Assembly: GCA_038746745.1 (NCBI GenBank)
Contig: JBCDKJ010000011.1
Span: forward strand, 13,062 to 77,061
Source: JANQIO01 sp038746745
GTDB taxonomy: Bacteria > Pseudomonadota > Gammaproteobacteria > Pseudomonadales > Halieaceae
Length of the DNA stretch: 64,000 nt
Direction of reading: 5' to 3'
Below are positions 1-8,873 of the stretch, one piece after another (position 1 is the stretch's first letter; each line of letters begins with the position of its first letter). The translations under genes and the position numbers were made by a program. The notes under the pieces were generated by a model, which was given only the letters and a program-made list of their open reading frames with translations, was not told where the DNA came from and searched no databases.

Positions 1-638
1 GCTCTGGCAAGTCCACCACGCTGGCAGCCATTATCGACTTCATCAACGACAACAAGTACGAACACATTCTCACCATTGAGGATCCGATTGAGTTCGTACA
101 TGAGAGTAAGAAGTGCCTGGTAAATCAGCGTGAAGTTCACCGGGACACACTGGGTTTCAATGAAGCGTTGCGCTCTGCCCTTCGGGAAGACCCCGATATT
201 ATTCTGGTGGGAGAGCTGCGCGACCTGGAGACCATCAAGCTGGCGCTTGAAGCCGCAGAAACCGGCCACCTTGTGTTTGGCACACTGCACACACAGTCGG
301 CAGCGAAAACCATCGACCGGGTGATTGATGTATTTCCGGCGGCGGAAAAAGCGATGGTGCGCTCCATGCTGTCCGAGTCCCTGCAGGCGGTAATTTCTCA
401 GACACTGCTGAAAAAGCAGGGGGGTGGCCGGGTCGCTGCTCACGAAATTATGCGCGGCACGTCGGCTATCCGAAATCTGATTCGGGAAGACAAAGTTGCG
501 CAGATGTACTCTGCCATCCAAACCGGTGGCAGCCTGGGCATGCAGACCCTGGACCAGTGTCTGGAACGCCTCTTGGAAAAGCGCTTGATCTCTCGCGAGT
601 CGGCTCGCGAAAAGGCCAAGATGCCCGACAATTTTTAA
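1..638 (+). CDS. pilT: Type IV pilus retraction ATPase PilT (5' end cut by window)
   Basis: This hexameric cytoplasmic ATPase depolymerises type IV pili and drives twitching motility. The open frame enters from the left edge (first complete codon at base 3), so the N-terminal PAS-like domain and part of the Walker A loop are missing. What remains begins SGKSTT (Walker A), then the Asp box around TIEDPIEF, Walker B around DIILVGELRD, the His box FGTLHTQSA, and near the C-terminus the AIRNLIRE motif that is a PilT hallmark and marks it off from PilU. pilU follows 54 bases downstream, the usual pairing. The identification is secure; the start lies outside the window. Confidence 0.97.
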   Translation, partial: SGKSTTLAAIIDFINDNKYEHILTIEDPIEFVHESKKCLVNQREVHRDTLGFNEALRSALREDPDIILVGELRDLETIKLALEAAETGHLVFGTLHTQSAAKTIDRVIDVFPAAEKAMVRSMLSESLQAVISQTLLKKQGGGRVAAHEIMRGTSAIRNLIREDKVAQMYSAIQTGGSLGMQTLDQCLERLLEKRLISRESAREKAKMPDNF

Positions 639-692
639 GCACCGGCGCTTACTGCGCTGGCGATTCGCTGCCCGGCAGCGGGAGGCAATACA

Positions 693-1835
693 GTGGATAT
701 CGACAAGCTGCTCAAATTCATGGTGGAAAAGAAGGCGTCAGACGCTTTCATCACTGCGGGCGTAGCGCCCAGCCTGAAGATAAATGGCAAGGTCATGCCG
801 GTGTCAGACCACAAACTGACGCCGGAGCAGGTGCTTAAAGTCGTCACTGGCGTTATGAGTGATGTCCAGCGCGAGGAGTTCGCTACCCACAATGAATGCA
901 ACTTTGCGGTTGCGAGAGACGAAATTGGTCGCTTTCGCGCCAGTGCTTTTTATCAGCGCAATCAGCCGGGAATGGTTTTACGCCGCATTGAAACGACTAT
1001 CCCCGGTATAGACGACCTCAACCTGCCGCCGGTTATACGTGACCTCGCGATGACCAAGCGCGGCCTGGTAATTTTTGTTGGCGCTACTGGTACCGGTAAA
1101 TCCACTTCGCTCGCCTCGATGATCGGCTATCGCAACCAGAATAGCACCGGGCACATTATCAGCATCGAGGACCCAATCGAATTCGTTCACGAACACGCTG
1201 GCTGCATCGTCACACAGCGCGAGGTAGGCATTGATACCGAGAGCTTTGAGGTGGCCCTGAAAAACACGCTGCGCCAGGCGCCGGATGTGATCATGATCGG
1301 GGAGGTGCGCACCAAGGAGACAATGGAACAGGCAATCACCTTTGCTGAAACGGGCCACCTGTGTCTGTGCACCCTGCACGCCAATAACGCCAACCAGGCG
1401 CTGGACCGCATCCAGCACTTTTTCCCGGTTGAGCGACACGACCAGATCTGGATGGATCTGTCACTTAATCTGCGTGGCATGGTGGCGCAGCAGTTAGTGC
1501 CGACGCGTGATGGCAAAAGCCGACGGGCAGTGATCGAAGTGCTGCTCAATACGCCGCTGGTGTCTGACCTGATTCGCAAGGGTGAAGTGCATACACTCAA
1601 AGAGCTGATGGCGAATTCCAATGAGCAAGGTATGCAGACCTTCGACCAGGCGCTGTTTAAGCTCTACAAAGAGGGCGCTATAGACGAAGATAAAGCCCTG
1701 GCGCATGCAGACTCTCGTAACGACCTGCGCCTGATGATCAAGCTGGATGCGGACGGTGGCGATGCGCTGGCTAGTGCGCCCGAGCTCAGCATGGCCACCA
1801 GTGATGAGGAAGCTCGTCAGAACTTTATGCGTTAG
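693..1835 (+). CDS. pilU: PilT-dependent retraction ATPase PilU
   Basis: PilU is the accessory retraction ATPase that works with PilT at the base of the type IV pilus. The product has 380 residues. Walker A is GATGTGKS (about 130-137), Walker B is VIMIGEVRT, and the His box is LCTLHANNA. The start is a GTG with a strong GGAGG eight bases upstream, giving the usual MDIDKLLKFMVEKKASD opening. It lacks the AIRNLIRE motif of PilT and has the acidic, PilU-like tail. It forms a pair with pilT just upstream and converges on the ruvX cluster, whose stop is 30 bases away. Confidence 0.97.
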   Translation: MDIDKLLKFMVEKKASDAFITAGVAPSLKINGKVMPVSDHKLTPEQVLKVVTGVMSDVQREEFATHNECNFAVARDEIGRFRASAFYQRNQPGMVLRRIETTIPGIDDLNLPPVIRDLAMTKRGLVIFVGATGTGKSTSLASMIGYRNQNSTGHIISIEDPIEFVHEHAGCIVTQREVGIDTESFEVALKNTLRQAPDVIMIGEVRTKETMEQAITFAETGHLCLCTLHANNANQALDRIQHFFPVERHDQIWMDLSLNLRGMVAQQLVPTRDGKSRRAVIEVLLNTPLVSDLIRKGEVHTLKELMANSNEQGMQTFDQALFKLYKEGAIDEDKALAHADSRNDLRLMIKLDADGGDALASAPELSMATSDEEARQNFMR

Positions 1836-1865
1836 CGTTTCCTTCGGTCCCCGCGCTCACTGCCT

Positions 1866-2276
1866 TCACTGAAGAGAAGACTGTTCTGTCAGCCAGGTAT
1901 CCAGAATCAGTTGCGCCGCCAGCGCGTCTGCAGGCCGTGCCCGGTAGTCACCGCGATGACCTTGTTCTTTCAGAAGCGCTTTGGCCTCTGCGCTGGAAAG
2001 TCTCTCGTCCACGAAACTGACGGGCAGGCTGAACCGACCCTCAAGTCGGCGACCAAATTTACGAGCGCGCTGTGAGAGTTCGCTCTCACTGTCGTCCATG
2101 TTCAGGGGCAAGCCCACTATCAGGTGATCCGCCTGCCATTCATTAAGTAATGCCGCAATAGCGGCCCAGTCGGGAATGCCGTCCCGTGCCGGGATTACTG
2201 TCAATGCGGCACTGGTTTGTGTGTTGGTATTTCCAACGGCCACGCCAATCTGGCGCAAACCGTAATCGAAGGCCAT
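1866..2276 (-). CDS. ruvX: Putative Holliday junction resolvase RuvX (YqgF)
   Basis: RNase H-fold nuclease of the YqgF/RuvX family, linked to 16S rRNA 5'-end maturation and Holliday junction cleavage. The ATG at 2276 gives 136 residues, a normal family length. Visible motifs are FDYGLRQIGVAVG (first catalytic Asp), DERLSSAEA (catalytic Glu/Asp region) and ADALAAQLILDTWL (third acidic residue). The reading frame is open further upstream, but that sequence is algH in another frame. An in-frame CTG at 2315 overlaps the algH stop as CTGA and would restore the first beta strand, so the real start may be 13 codons earlier. It follows algH, the common gammaproteobacterial order. Confidence 0.9.
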   Translation of the reverse strand: MAFDYGLRQIGVAVGNTNTQTSAALTVIPARDGIPDWAAIAALLNEWQADHLIVGLPLNMDDSESELSQRARKFGRRLEGRFSLPVSFVDERLSSAEAKALLKEQGHRGDYRARPADALAAQLILDTWLTEQSSLQ

Positions 2277-2311
2277 GGCGGTGCGGCGTAGCTCGCCCGC
2301 GACAGACGGGG

Positions 2312-2923
2312 TCAGGAGTGGCCCGCCTCTGCGGAAAGCAGATTCATGTCTACCCCGAGTATTGCGGCAGCGGCGTGCATGCGCATATGAACGGGGGTAT
2401 CGAATATGACAGCAGGGTCCGCGGGTAGAGTCAGCCAACTGTTTTCCGCAATTTCCGCTTCCAACTGTCCCGGCGACCAGCCGGCGTAGCCAAGGGCAAT
2501 GAGGCAACTGTCGGGCCCTTCATTGGCGGCGATTGATTCCAGTATGTCTCGGGATGTAGTGAGCCAGATGTCATCCGTAACCGGCAGTGTAGCCTCCCAC
2601 TCTCGCGGGCCGGGGCCGTGCAGCACAAAGCCACGGTCCATGTGGACCGGGCCACCTGCCATCACTGGTGTATCGCTCAGTTGGCCGGTGGATGCGAGAT
2701 CCAGGTGCTTCAGCACCTCCTCGACAGAAAGGTCCAAGGGCTGGTTGATAACAATGCCCATAGCACCGTACTCATTGTGCTCGCAAAGATAGGTCACGCT
2801 GTGGGCAAAGATATCGTCAGCGAGGCTGGGCATGGCCAGTAAAAAATGGTCTCGCAGGCTATGGTTGCCGTCGCCAGAGTGCTCCGCGGTCGGCTCGTCT
2901 CTGTTGACCCGGGCTGCAGTCAT
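2312..2923 (-). CDS. algH: YqgE/AlgH family protein (UPF0301)
   Basis: Member of the AlgH/YqgE family, 203 residues. The family was named for an effect on alginate production in Pseudomonas, but its biochemical role is unknown. Family signatures are MPSLADDIFAHSVTYLCEH near residue 31, GAMGIVINQPL, GGPVHMDRGF, and GYAGWSPGQLEAEI toward the C-terminus. The first 25 or so residues are poorly conserved, so the start could be later. It lies between tonB and ruvX on the same strand; a 194-base gap separates it from tonB upstream. Confidence 0.93.
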   Translation of the reverse strand: MTAARVNRDEPTAEHSGDGNHSLRDHFLLAMPSLADDIFAHSVTYLCEHNEYGAMGIVINQPLDLSVEEVLKHLDLASTGQLSDTPVMAGGPVHMDRGFVLHGPGPREWEATLPVTDDIWLTTSRDILESIAANEGPDSCLIALGYAGWSPGQLEAEIAENSWLTLPADPAVIFDTPVHMRMHAAAAILGVDMNLLSAEAGHS

Positions 2924-3117
2924 TGCGCGCTCCCGTAGCGGTGAACCGATTCAGTCAGTCGTTGCATGAAACTTTCATATAAAACCTCCGCCTAAAACCT
3001 CTGCATTGAATCTGTGCATGGAACCCCTGGGGTACACAGAGTCAATGGCCTGCTCGAGGCGTGAAACAAAACCGATCGCCGTTGAAAAACAGGCTATTTC
3101 CAGCAGGTAGCAATCCG

Positions 3118-4035
3118 TTAACCTCTCTCAGAGCTTAGCCGGTTTTTCCTGAATTTCCATGTTCGGATGATCTCCAGCCGATCGGTGGTTTCGCGCAAGT
3201 TGGCAGGAAAAGGTTCAAAAGGCGCGGCTAACCGCACAATGCGGATGGCGGCCTCATCCAGAACAGCGTGCCCGGATGATGACAACACTTCTATGGTATC
3301 GATCTCGCCATCGTAGCGAATTGCGACGAGAAGACGTAAATCGCCATAGATGCCGTAGCGGCTGGAGGCTGTCGGATAGTAGCGGTTACCTACCGCTTCC
3401 ACTTTGCTGCGCCAATTGTGAAGATAGGCGGCGTCCTCTGCGGCACGGGCAGATAAAGAGGTGAGTCTTTTTACTCGCGGGCGTTCTGCATAGGCCTGCT
3501 GTTGCTGATCCAGCCGCGCCTCCAGGCTGGCGATACTTTGATTGAGCTTTCGAATCTCCGGATCGATCGCGGCCGCAACCAGAGGTTCTGGCTCTTCTTC
3601 CCTCGTATCCACCAGCACCTCATTGACGGCATCGGCAATGGTTGTTGCGATGCGATCCCGGCGTTGCTGCGGCTGTTGCGTCACAACTGGCGCACCGCCA
3701 AGCTCACGAATCTGATTGTCGCTAAATTCAGCCTGTCGCCGCGTGGTCAATTCAGCGCGTTCTGCCAGGGTGCCGCTGCCCTCCTGATTGGCCTGTGCAA
3801 CGAAGCGCGCGTCCTCCGGTGCCTGCTGGCTCTGAAACTGTGCCAGGGTGACTTCGAGTTGAGGTTGGCTGGCGCGACCGGCGTCGAGGCTAAAGCTCAC
3901 GCCCAACACCAACATCAGGTGCAAGGCGAAGGCGAGAAAGACAAAAAACCCTAGTTGATCGTGCTGTGGGACTTGTTGTTCCAGCAACGGCGTCTCGCGG
4001 TGGGTTACCGTGAATTGAGTTGCGCCATTATACAA
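3118..4035 (-). CDS. tonB: TonB-family energy transducer
   Basis: Inner-membrane protein that spans the periplasm and passes proton-motive energy to outer-membrane receptors. The 305-residue product has a cytoplasmic N-terminus, one membrane segment (about 29-51, FFVFLAFALHLMLVLGVSF), a long Gln/Glu-rich periplasmic linker with coiled-coil character, and a C-terminal TonB fold (about 215-300: NRYYPTASSRYGIYGDLRLLV, then VLDEAAIRIVRLAAPFEPFP). Its start overlaps the 3' end of gshB by 31 bases. A TonB next to gshB and pil genes matches the TonB3 arrangement of Pseudomonas aeruginosa, where TonB3 affects twitching. A link to the pilT/pilU genes nearby is inferred from that. Confidence 0.9.
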   Translation of the reverse strand: MYNGATQFTVTHRETPLLEQQVPQHDQLGFFVFLAFALHLMLVLGVSFSLDAGRASQPQLEVTLAQFQSQQAPEDARFVAQANQEGSGTLAERAELTTRRQAEFSDNQIRELGGAPVVTQQPQQRRDRIATTIADAVNEVLVDTREEEPEPLVAAAIDPEIRKLNQSIASLEARLDQQQQAYAERPRVKRLTSLSARAAEDAAYLHNWRSKVEAVGNRYYPTASSRYGIYGDLRLLVAIRYDGEIDTIEVLSSSGHAVLDEAAIRIVRLAAPFEPFPANLRETTDRLEIIRTWKFRKNRLSSERG

Positions 4036-4958
4036 TCCATAAGCTGACCGCCAATATCAGTGTCGTAGGCGGCGTCGATTTCCCGAATGCAGGTGGGACT
4101 GGTGACATTAATTTCTGTGAGGTAGTCACCAATCACATCCAGGCCGACAAAGTAGAGCGCTTTCTCTTTAAGCGCTGGTGCCACTTGTTCGACAATCCAA
4201 CGGTCACGGTCTGATAGTGGCTGTGCGACACCATTGCCGCCGGCGGCCAGATTGCCGCGGTTCTCTCCAGCCAGCGGGACCCTCGCCAGACAGTATGGAA
4301 TTGCTTCTCCATTCACGATGAGGATGCGTTTGTCGCCATCCTTAATCTCCGGGAGGAAACGCTGGGCCATGATAGTAGTGCGGCCAAAGTTCGTCAGTGT
4401 CTCCAAGATGACGTTCAGATTGGGATCTTCGGGTTTGACCCTGAAAATCTGTGAGCCCCCCATGCCGTCCAGCGGCTTGAAAATGACATCACCGTGTTCG
4501 GAATAAAAGCCCTTGAGCCGCTCTGTGTCTGCACTTACCAGCAGTGGGGGACAGCACTGGGGGAACTGTGTGGCAAACATTTTTTCGTTGCAGTCGCGCA
4601 GGCTGGCGCAGCGATTGACAATAAGCGTGCCCTGCCGCTCTGCGACCTCCAGCATATAGGTAAGATAAATGTATTCATTGTCGAAGGGTGGATCACGACG
4701 CATCAGGATAGCATCGAGATCAGCCAGGGGTTTTTCTGAAGACTCACCAAGAGCGTAGAAGGCATCCGGGTCTCGTGCGACCGACAGGCTGGTCATTGTT
4801 GCCATCGCATCGCCACCCTGCATGTACAAGTCCTTGGGTGTCATGTAGTGCAGCGACCAACCTCTGTCCTGGGCCGCCCAGAGCATAGCGAGGGTGCTAT
4901 CCTTCTTATAGGTTACCTGCTCAATGGGGTCCATCACCACGCCCAGCTTCACTTTCAT
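4005..4958 (-). CDS. gshB: Glutathione synthase
   Basis: ATP-dependent ligase that joins glycine to gamma-glutamylcysteine, the last step of glutathione synthesis. The 317-residue length is standard. Signatures include the N-terminal MKVKLGVVMDPIEQVTYKKD, the ATP-grasp strand FKPLDGMGGSQIFRV, and the C-terminal metal/substrate region DYLTEINVTSPTCIREID. The start is a clean ATG opposite the divergent esterase gene. It heads the reverse-strand group gshB-tonB-algH-ruvX. Confidence 0.97.
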   Translation of the reverse strand: MKVKLGVVMDPIEQVTYKKDSTLAMLWAAQDRGWSLHYMTPKDLYMQGGDAMATMTSLSVARDPDAFYALGESSEKPLADLDAILMRRDPPFDNEYIYLTYMLEVAERQGTLIVNRCASLRDCNEKMFATQFPQCCPPLLVSADTERLKGFYSEHGDVIFKPLDGMGGSQIFRVKPEDPNLNVILETLTNFGRTTIMAQRFLPEIKDGDKRILIVNGEAIPYCLARVPLAGENRGNLAAGGNGVAQPLSDRDRWIVEQVAPALKEKALYFVGLDVIGDYLTEINVTSPTCIREIDAAYDTDIGGQLMDCIMAQLNSR

Positions 4959-5072
4959 CCGCGCTGTCCTGCCAACTCCAAAGAGCGGCTAAGGTAAGCG
5001 CTGGGTCCCTCGGGTGCAAGCTACTGGCGCTAAGCCTACAATGCGCCCCTACGATTAAGCAGGCCTCGCACA

Positions 5073-6326
5073 ATGACAGCGTACTTGTTCCTCGCAATAC
5101 TCTCTGTCCTGTTTACCGGGTGCGCCCTGGTGCAGGCAAGACGCATTTCTTACGGCATCGTGCCTTGGTTTTTTGCGGGCTGGCTTACCGGCGAGTTGGC
5201 CTGGCTGCACTTCACCGCGCAGCTCGCCCTGACAGTGCTGGTCATGCTCAGCAGTGATATGGACGCGACGGTCGTGCAGTGGGGCGTCGGACTTTTTGTA
5301 CTCAACTGGCTGGGTCTGGCCTGGCTGCACATCCAGGCAGGCGATACCTCCACCATCATGGAAAGCGCACTGCGAGAAGGGCTTGGCAACAACTATCGCG
5401 GCGACATTCCTCAACAACGTCAGCAGTGTCTGGACGCCGGGGCGCCCTCGAAAGGCTGGCTGAAACCCTTCAACATGCAGCGACCCGGCGTGCGGGTGCA
5501 CCGCGATATCGCCTACGGTGAGCACGGCGTTCGCAATCATCTGGATATTTATCAACCAGAGGCAGCGCGGGAGGGGGGGTACCCTATTGCGCTGCAAGTT
5601 CATGGCGGCGCCTGGATTGTCGGCCATAAGCAACAGCAGGCATTGCCGCTTATGTACCACCTGGCCAGTCGCGGCTGGCTGGTCGTGTCCTGTAACTATC
5701 GGCTCAGTCCCAAGGCGGCGTTTCCCGATCATATCGTAGATGTGAAGCGCTGCATCGCCTGGATTCGTGAGCATGCGCGAGATTACGGCGGCAACCCTGA
5801 CTTCATTGCAATCAGCGGCGGCTCTGCCGGTGGCCACCTCAGCAGCCTGGCGGCACTAACGCCCAATCTGCGGGAGTGGCAGCCAGGGTTTGAACAAGCC
5901 GACACCGCCGTACAGGCAGCGGTACCGTTTTATGGCGTTTATGATTTTCTGGACCGGGACGGCTTGCGTGGCAGTATGTCGGCTGAGCAGTTGCTCTCCA
6001 AGTACGTCATGAAAACCCGGCTCGAGGGTGACCGTGAGCGCTGGGATCAGGCTTCACCTATTAGCCACGTGAACGCCGCGGCGCCACCTTTTTACGTAGT
6101 GCAGGGTACGCACGATTCATTAGTGTGGGTAGAAGAGGCGCGCGCGTTCGTCAATCGCTTGCGCGCGCACTCGGAGCAGGTAGTCGCCTACGCAGAGTTG
6201 CCCTACGCCCAACACGCTTTCGAAGTTTTCCACTCCCTGCGTGCCGACCACGCGATCGATAGTGCGACAGCATTTCTTGAATGGACTCACGCGCGCTGGT
6301 TGCTGGAGCATTCGGGCGGCGACTAG
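5073..6326 (+). CDS. Membrane-anchored alpha/beta hydrolase (HSL-like esterase)
   Basis: Predicted carboxylesterase of the hormone-sensitive-lipase type, 417 residues; the substrate is unknown. The first 90 residues hold two to three hydrophobic segments (about 1-20, 28-60, 68-88), so the enzyme is probably tethered to the membrane. The catalytic part starts near 145. It has the oxyanion motif HGGAW (177-181), nucleophile elbow GGSAGG with Ser251, acid Asp348 (GTHDSL) and His381 (YAQHAF), all in the right order. It is divergent from gshB and converges on the GNAT gene, whose stop overlaps its own by four bases. Confidence 0.85.
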   Translation: MTAYLFLAILSVLFTGCALVQARRISYGIVPWFFAGWLTGELAWLHFTAQLALTVLVMLSSDMDATVVQWGVGLFVLNWLGLAWLHIQAGDTSTIMESALREGLGNNYRGDIPQQRQQCLDAGAPSKGWLKPFNMQRPGVRVHRDIAYGEHGVRNHLDIYQPEAAREGGYPIALQVHGGAWIVGHKQQQALPLMYHLASRGWLVVSCNYRLSPKAAFPDHIVDVKRCIAWIREHARDYGGNPDFIAISGGSAGGHLSSLAALTPNLREWQPGFEQADTAVQAAVPFYGVYDFLDRDGLRGSMSAEQLLSKYVMKTRLEGDRERWDQASPISHVNAAAPPFYVVQGTHDSLVWVEEARAFVNRLRAHSEQVVAYAELPYAQHAFEVFHSLRADHAIDSATAFLEWTHARWLLEHSGGD

Positions 6327-6820
6327 GGAGTACGCGTCTCCGTGTAAGTGAGTCGGAAGCCACGCGCCTGATAGTTTTTCAGCGCTGCAGGATGGTCAAG
6401 GCTACAGGTGTTGACGGCGACGCGTCTGGCGTCCCAACCCCACGCTTCGCGAATGGCGGCACTCAGCAAGCCGCCGCCCAGCCCTTTCCCGATGAAGTCG
6501 GGCGACAGCCCGAAATAGCAGATCTCTACGGTGCCATCAGGCGCGCGTTCCAACTCAAAATAGCCCGCGGGACTTCCCTCTACCCACGCCAACCAGGTTC
6601 TCAGGGTGTCTCGCTCCACGTAGGCCTGCCACTGTTGATCCGACCAGCCCTTCTTGTCTTCCCATTGCCAGCTTGCGCCTATCCACTCATACAGAAAGCG
6701 GTTGACGGCATACTGCGCTAAGCGAGCTTCGACGACCTGTAGTTCCGGTGACATGGGTTTGGCAAAGTGCTGCGCCGCCGCTGTCATTTCCAGATACCAG
6801 ATGGTGAAATAGGTACTCAT
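6323..6820 (-). CDS. GNAT-family N-acetyltransferase
   Basis: Predicted acetyl-CoA-dependent acetyltransferase of 165 residues; the acceptor is unknown. The GNAT core is seen as YFELERAPDGTVEICYFGLS (beta strands 3-4), followed by the acetyl-CoA loop FIGKGLGGGLLSAAIREAW (a variant of the Q/RxxGxG/A motif), then NTCSLDHPAALKNYQARGF, a typical C-terminal GNAT element. It starts four bases after the thioesterase stop, so it is probably the last gene of the metK-rsmE transcript. Confidence 0.85.
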   Translation of the reverse strand: MSTYFTIWYLEMTAAAQHFAKPMSPELQVVEARLAQYAVNRFLYEWIGASWQWEDKKGWSDQQWQAYVERDTLRTWLAWVEGSPAGYFELERAPDGTVEICYFGLSPDFIGKGLGGGLLSAAIREAWGWDARRVAVNTCSLDHPAALKNYQARGFRLTYTETRTP

Positions 6821-6824
6821 TCAC

Positions 6825-7247
6825 TTACGCTTTCTGGCGCTGCAGCTTCACAGTGGTGCTCGCGGTTGCCAGCAGGGTGCCGTCCGCGTTGAACAGCTCT
6901 GCTTCCATAAATCCCAATTTGTAGGCCAGCTTGCGGACCCTGCCTTCGCAGACAAAGCGACCCGCCAGTGCGGGTTCTAAAAAGCTCGTTTTGATCTCAA
7001 GGGTAGCAATCGCTGTGACCTCTGGATCCAGCCCGAAGACTGCGTGGGAAGCGGCTGCGTCAAGCATGGCTGTGACAATGCCACCTTGAACGATGTTGCC
7101 AGAGTGGCAGAGTGCACGATCGATATTGAAGTGCATGGTACATGTGTCTCCTTCACGGCCGATCGCTACAACTTCGCCACCCAGCGTTTTAATGATTTCC
7201 GGGCGATGGGTATTCATACCTTCGACAAGACCAGCGGTGTCACTCAT
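6825..7247 (-). CDS. PaaI-type hotdog-fold thioesterase
   Basis: Hotdog-fold acyl-CoA thioesterase-like protein, 140 residues from the chosen ATG. The core shows HFNIDRALCHSGNIVQGGIVTAMLDAAASHAVF, in which the N-x-x-G-G-x and D residues match PaaI/YbgC-like enzymes; the substrate is not predictable. The start at 7247 is preferred over an ATG five codons upstream because a GGGGAGA ribosome site sits just before it, and because it overlaps the rsmE stop as ATGA, suggesting translational coupling. Downstream, GNAT follows almost directly. Confidence 0.85.
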   Translation of the reverse strand: MSDTAGLVEGMNTHRPEIIKTLGGEVVAIGREGDTCTMHFNIDRALCHSGNIVQGGIVTAMLDAAASHAVFGLDPEVTAIATLEIKTSFLEPALAGRFVCEGRVRKLAYKLGFMEAELFNADGTLLATASTTVKLQRQKA

Positions 7248-7987
7248 GTAATGTCTCCCCAAAAATGCTGTAGCAGGCTGAGCGCTGCCACCGGCGCGGT
7301 CTCGGTACGCAGTACTCTCGGGCCCAGCGCTATCCCATCAAAACCATGCTGCTGTGCCAGTGCGACTTCAGCGTCGGTCAGGCCACCCTCTGGTCCAATC
7401 AGCAAGGCGACGCTGGCGGGCGGTGTGCCGGGAAGGTGCATGCCGCGTTCGCTGCGGTGATGCAATACCAGCTTTAGGGCGGCCTGAACCTGTGTCACCC
7501 AGGTGTTTGCAACATCCACACTGCTGAGAGATGGCAAACGGTTGCGACCGCACTGTTCACAGGCACTGATGACAATCTGCTGCCAGTGGCGATGCTTTTT
7601 CTGCTGCCGCTTAGCGTCTAGCCGCAACTCAGTACGTTCACTGAACAGAGGGGTGATGTATCTGACCCCCAGCTCGGTGCTCTTTTGCAGCGCAAAATCC
7701 ATGCGATCACCGCGGCTGACACAGAGCCCAAGATGGACCGACAGGGGCGATTCCCGCTCTACGTTATCAAACGCGTCCAGTCGCACACGGACACTGCGGC
7801 GGTCTGTCTGTTCAATGGTTGCCTGATACTCACCGCCATGGCCGTTAAACAGGCGCACCGCGGCGCCGGGCTTCAGACGCAGGGCAGACAGCATGTGTCG
7901 AGCGACAGGCGGCTCCAGCGCCAGTTCATCGCCGACGCTCATGGCCTGATCGGTGAAAAATCGAGGAGCCTCAGGCGGCGCTTTCAT
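7244..7987 (-). CDS. rsmE: 16S rRNA m3U1498 methyltransferase RsmE
   Basis: SPOUT-class enzyme that methylates N3 of U1498 in 16S rRNA using SAM. The 247 residues have an N-terminal PUA-like domain (about 1-70) and the C-terminal knot with LLIGPEGGLTDAEVALA and LGPRVLRTETA, which are diagnostic. It overlaps the metF 3' end by 17 bases and the thioesterase start by four bases. Placement behind the SAM-cycle genes puts a SAM consumer in the same transcript. Confidence 0.96.
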   Translation of the reverse strand: MKAPPEAPRFFTDQAMSVGDELALEPPVARHMLSALRLKPGAAVRLFNGHGGEYQATIEQTDRRSVRVRLDAFDNVERESPLSVHLGLCVSRGDRMDFALQKSTELGVRYITPLFSERTELRLDAKRQQKKHRHWQQIVISACEQCGRNRLPSLSSVDVANTWVTQVQAALKLVLHHRSERGMHLPGTPPASVALLIGPEGGLTDAEVALAQQHGFDGIALGPRVLRTETAPVAALSLLQHFWGDIT

Positions 7988-8840
7988 GCCCAGACGCAGT
8001 TGACGCGTCGATGCCGAGGTTCTGATAAATCGTGGTCACAGGCTCAAGCTGGTTCATGGTGTAAAAGTGGATGCCCGGGCAGCCATTGTCCAGCAGGGTC
8101 TGGCAGAGTTGCGTGACCACGTCGATACCGAAAGTGCGGACTCCCTCCATGTCCTCACCGAAACCTTCCAGCCGTTGGCTGATCCAGCGCGGGATTTCCG
8201 CGCCGCAATTGCGGGAGAATCGCGCCAGATTCTGGTAGTTGGTGATGGGCATAATTCCGGCCAGGATGGGTTGATTAATACCCGCAGCCAAACAGCGATC
8301 CATATAATAAAAATAAGCATCGACATTGTAGAAGTATTGCGTGATAGCAACATCAGCACCCGCATCAAATTTGGCCTTGAGGTAGTGGACATCGCTGTCA
8401 TAACTGGTGGACTCAGGGTGAATCTCAGGATACGCGCCCACTGCGATGCGGAAGTGATCACCGGTACGGGCGCGGATGAACGCCACTAACTCGCTGGCAT
8501 ACACTAGCTGTGTGCGACCACCCATACCAGAGGGCATGTCACCTCGCAGGGCGACCACGTTATCGACACCCAGCGCTACGTAGCGGTCCAGAAGCTCGCC
8601 AATACGCTCCTGAGTGTCACCGCCGAAGCTCAGATGCGGGGCGATGGTCGCCCCGGTGCCGGAGATGGCCTGGACAATATCGAAGGTATTGTCGCGGGTC
8701 GACCCACCTGCACCGTAGGTACAGGAGAAAAACTCGGGCTTAAGTGCGTGTAGAGCTGGCTGTGTGATCTCCAGCAGCTTGCTTCTTCCCTCGTCAGTTT
8801 TGGGAGGGAAGAATTCGAAGCTGATGTTTGCCTGCGACAT
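7971..8840 (-). CDS. metF: Methylenetetrahydrofolate reductase
   Basis: Flavoenzyme that reduces 5,10-methylene-THF to 5-methyl-THF, the methyl donor for methionine synthesis. The 289 residues form a TIM barrel; visible signatures are SFEFFPPKTDEG (start), FSCTYGAGGSTRDNT, NVVALRGDMPSG and AGIMPITNYQNLARF. It follows ahcY by 33 bases in the sahR-metK-ahcY-metF order and would supply methyl groups to the cycle those genes serve. Confidence 0.97.
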   Translation of the reverse strand: MSQANISFEFFPPKTDEGRSKLLEITQPALHALKPEFFSCTYGAGGSTRDNTFDIVQAISGTGATIAPHLSFGGDTQERIGELLDRYVALGVDNVVALRGDMPSGMGGRTQLVYASELVAFIRARTGDHFRIAVGAYPEIHPESTSYDSDVHYLKAKFDAGADVAITQYFYNVDAYFYYMDRCLAAGINQPILAGIMPITNYQNLARFSRNCGAEIPRWISQRLEGFGEDMEGVRTFGIDVVTQLCQTLLDNGCPGIHFYTMNQLEPVTTIYQNLGIDASTASGHESAA

Positions 8841-8873
8841 GGTGCTTACCTGGTGGTGTCTGCGGGTGAGTGC

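Noticed and set aside
5055..5837. 260-codon reverse frame opposite the membrane esterase
   Set aside because: It is a GC-skew shadow: the forward frame has complete catalytic motifs, and the reverse product shows no recognisable domain.
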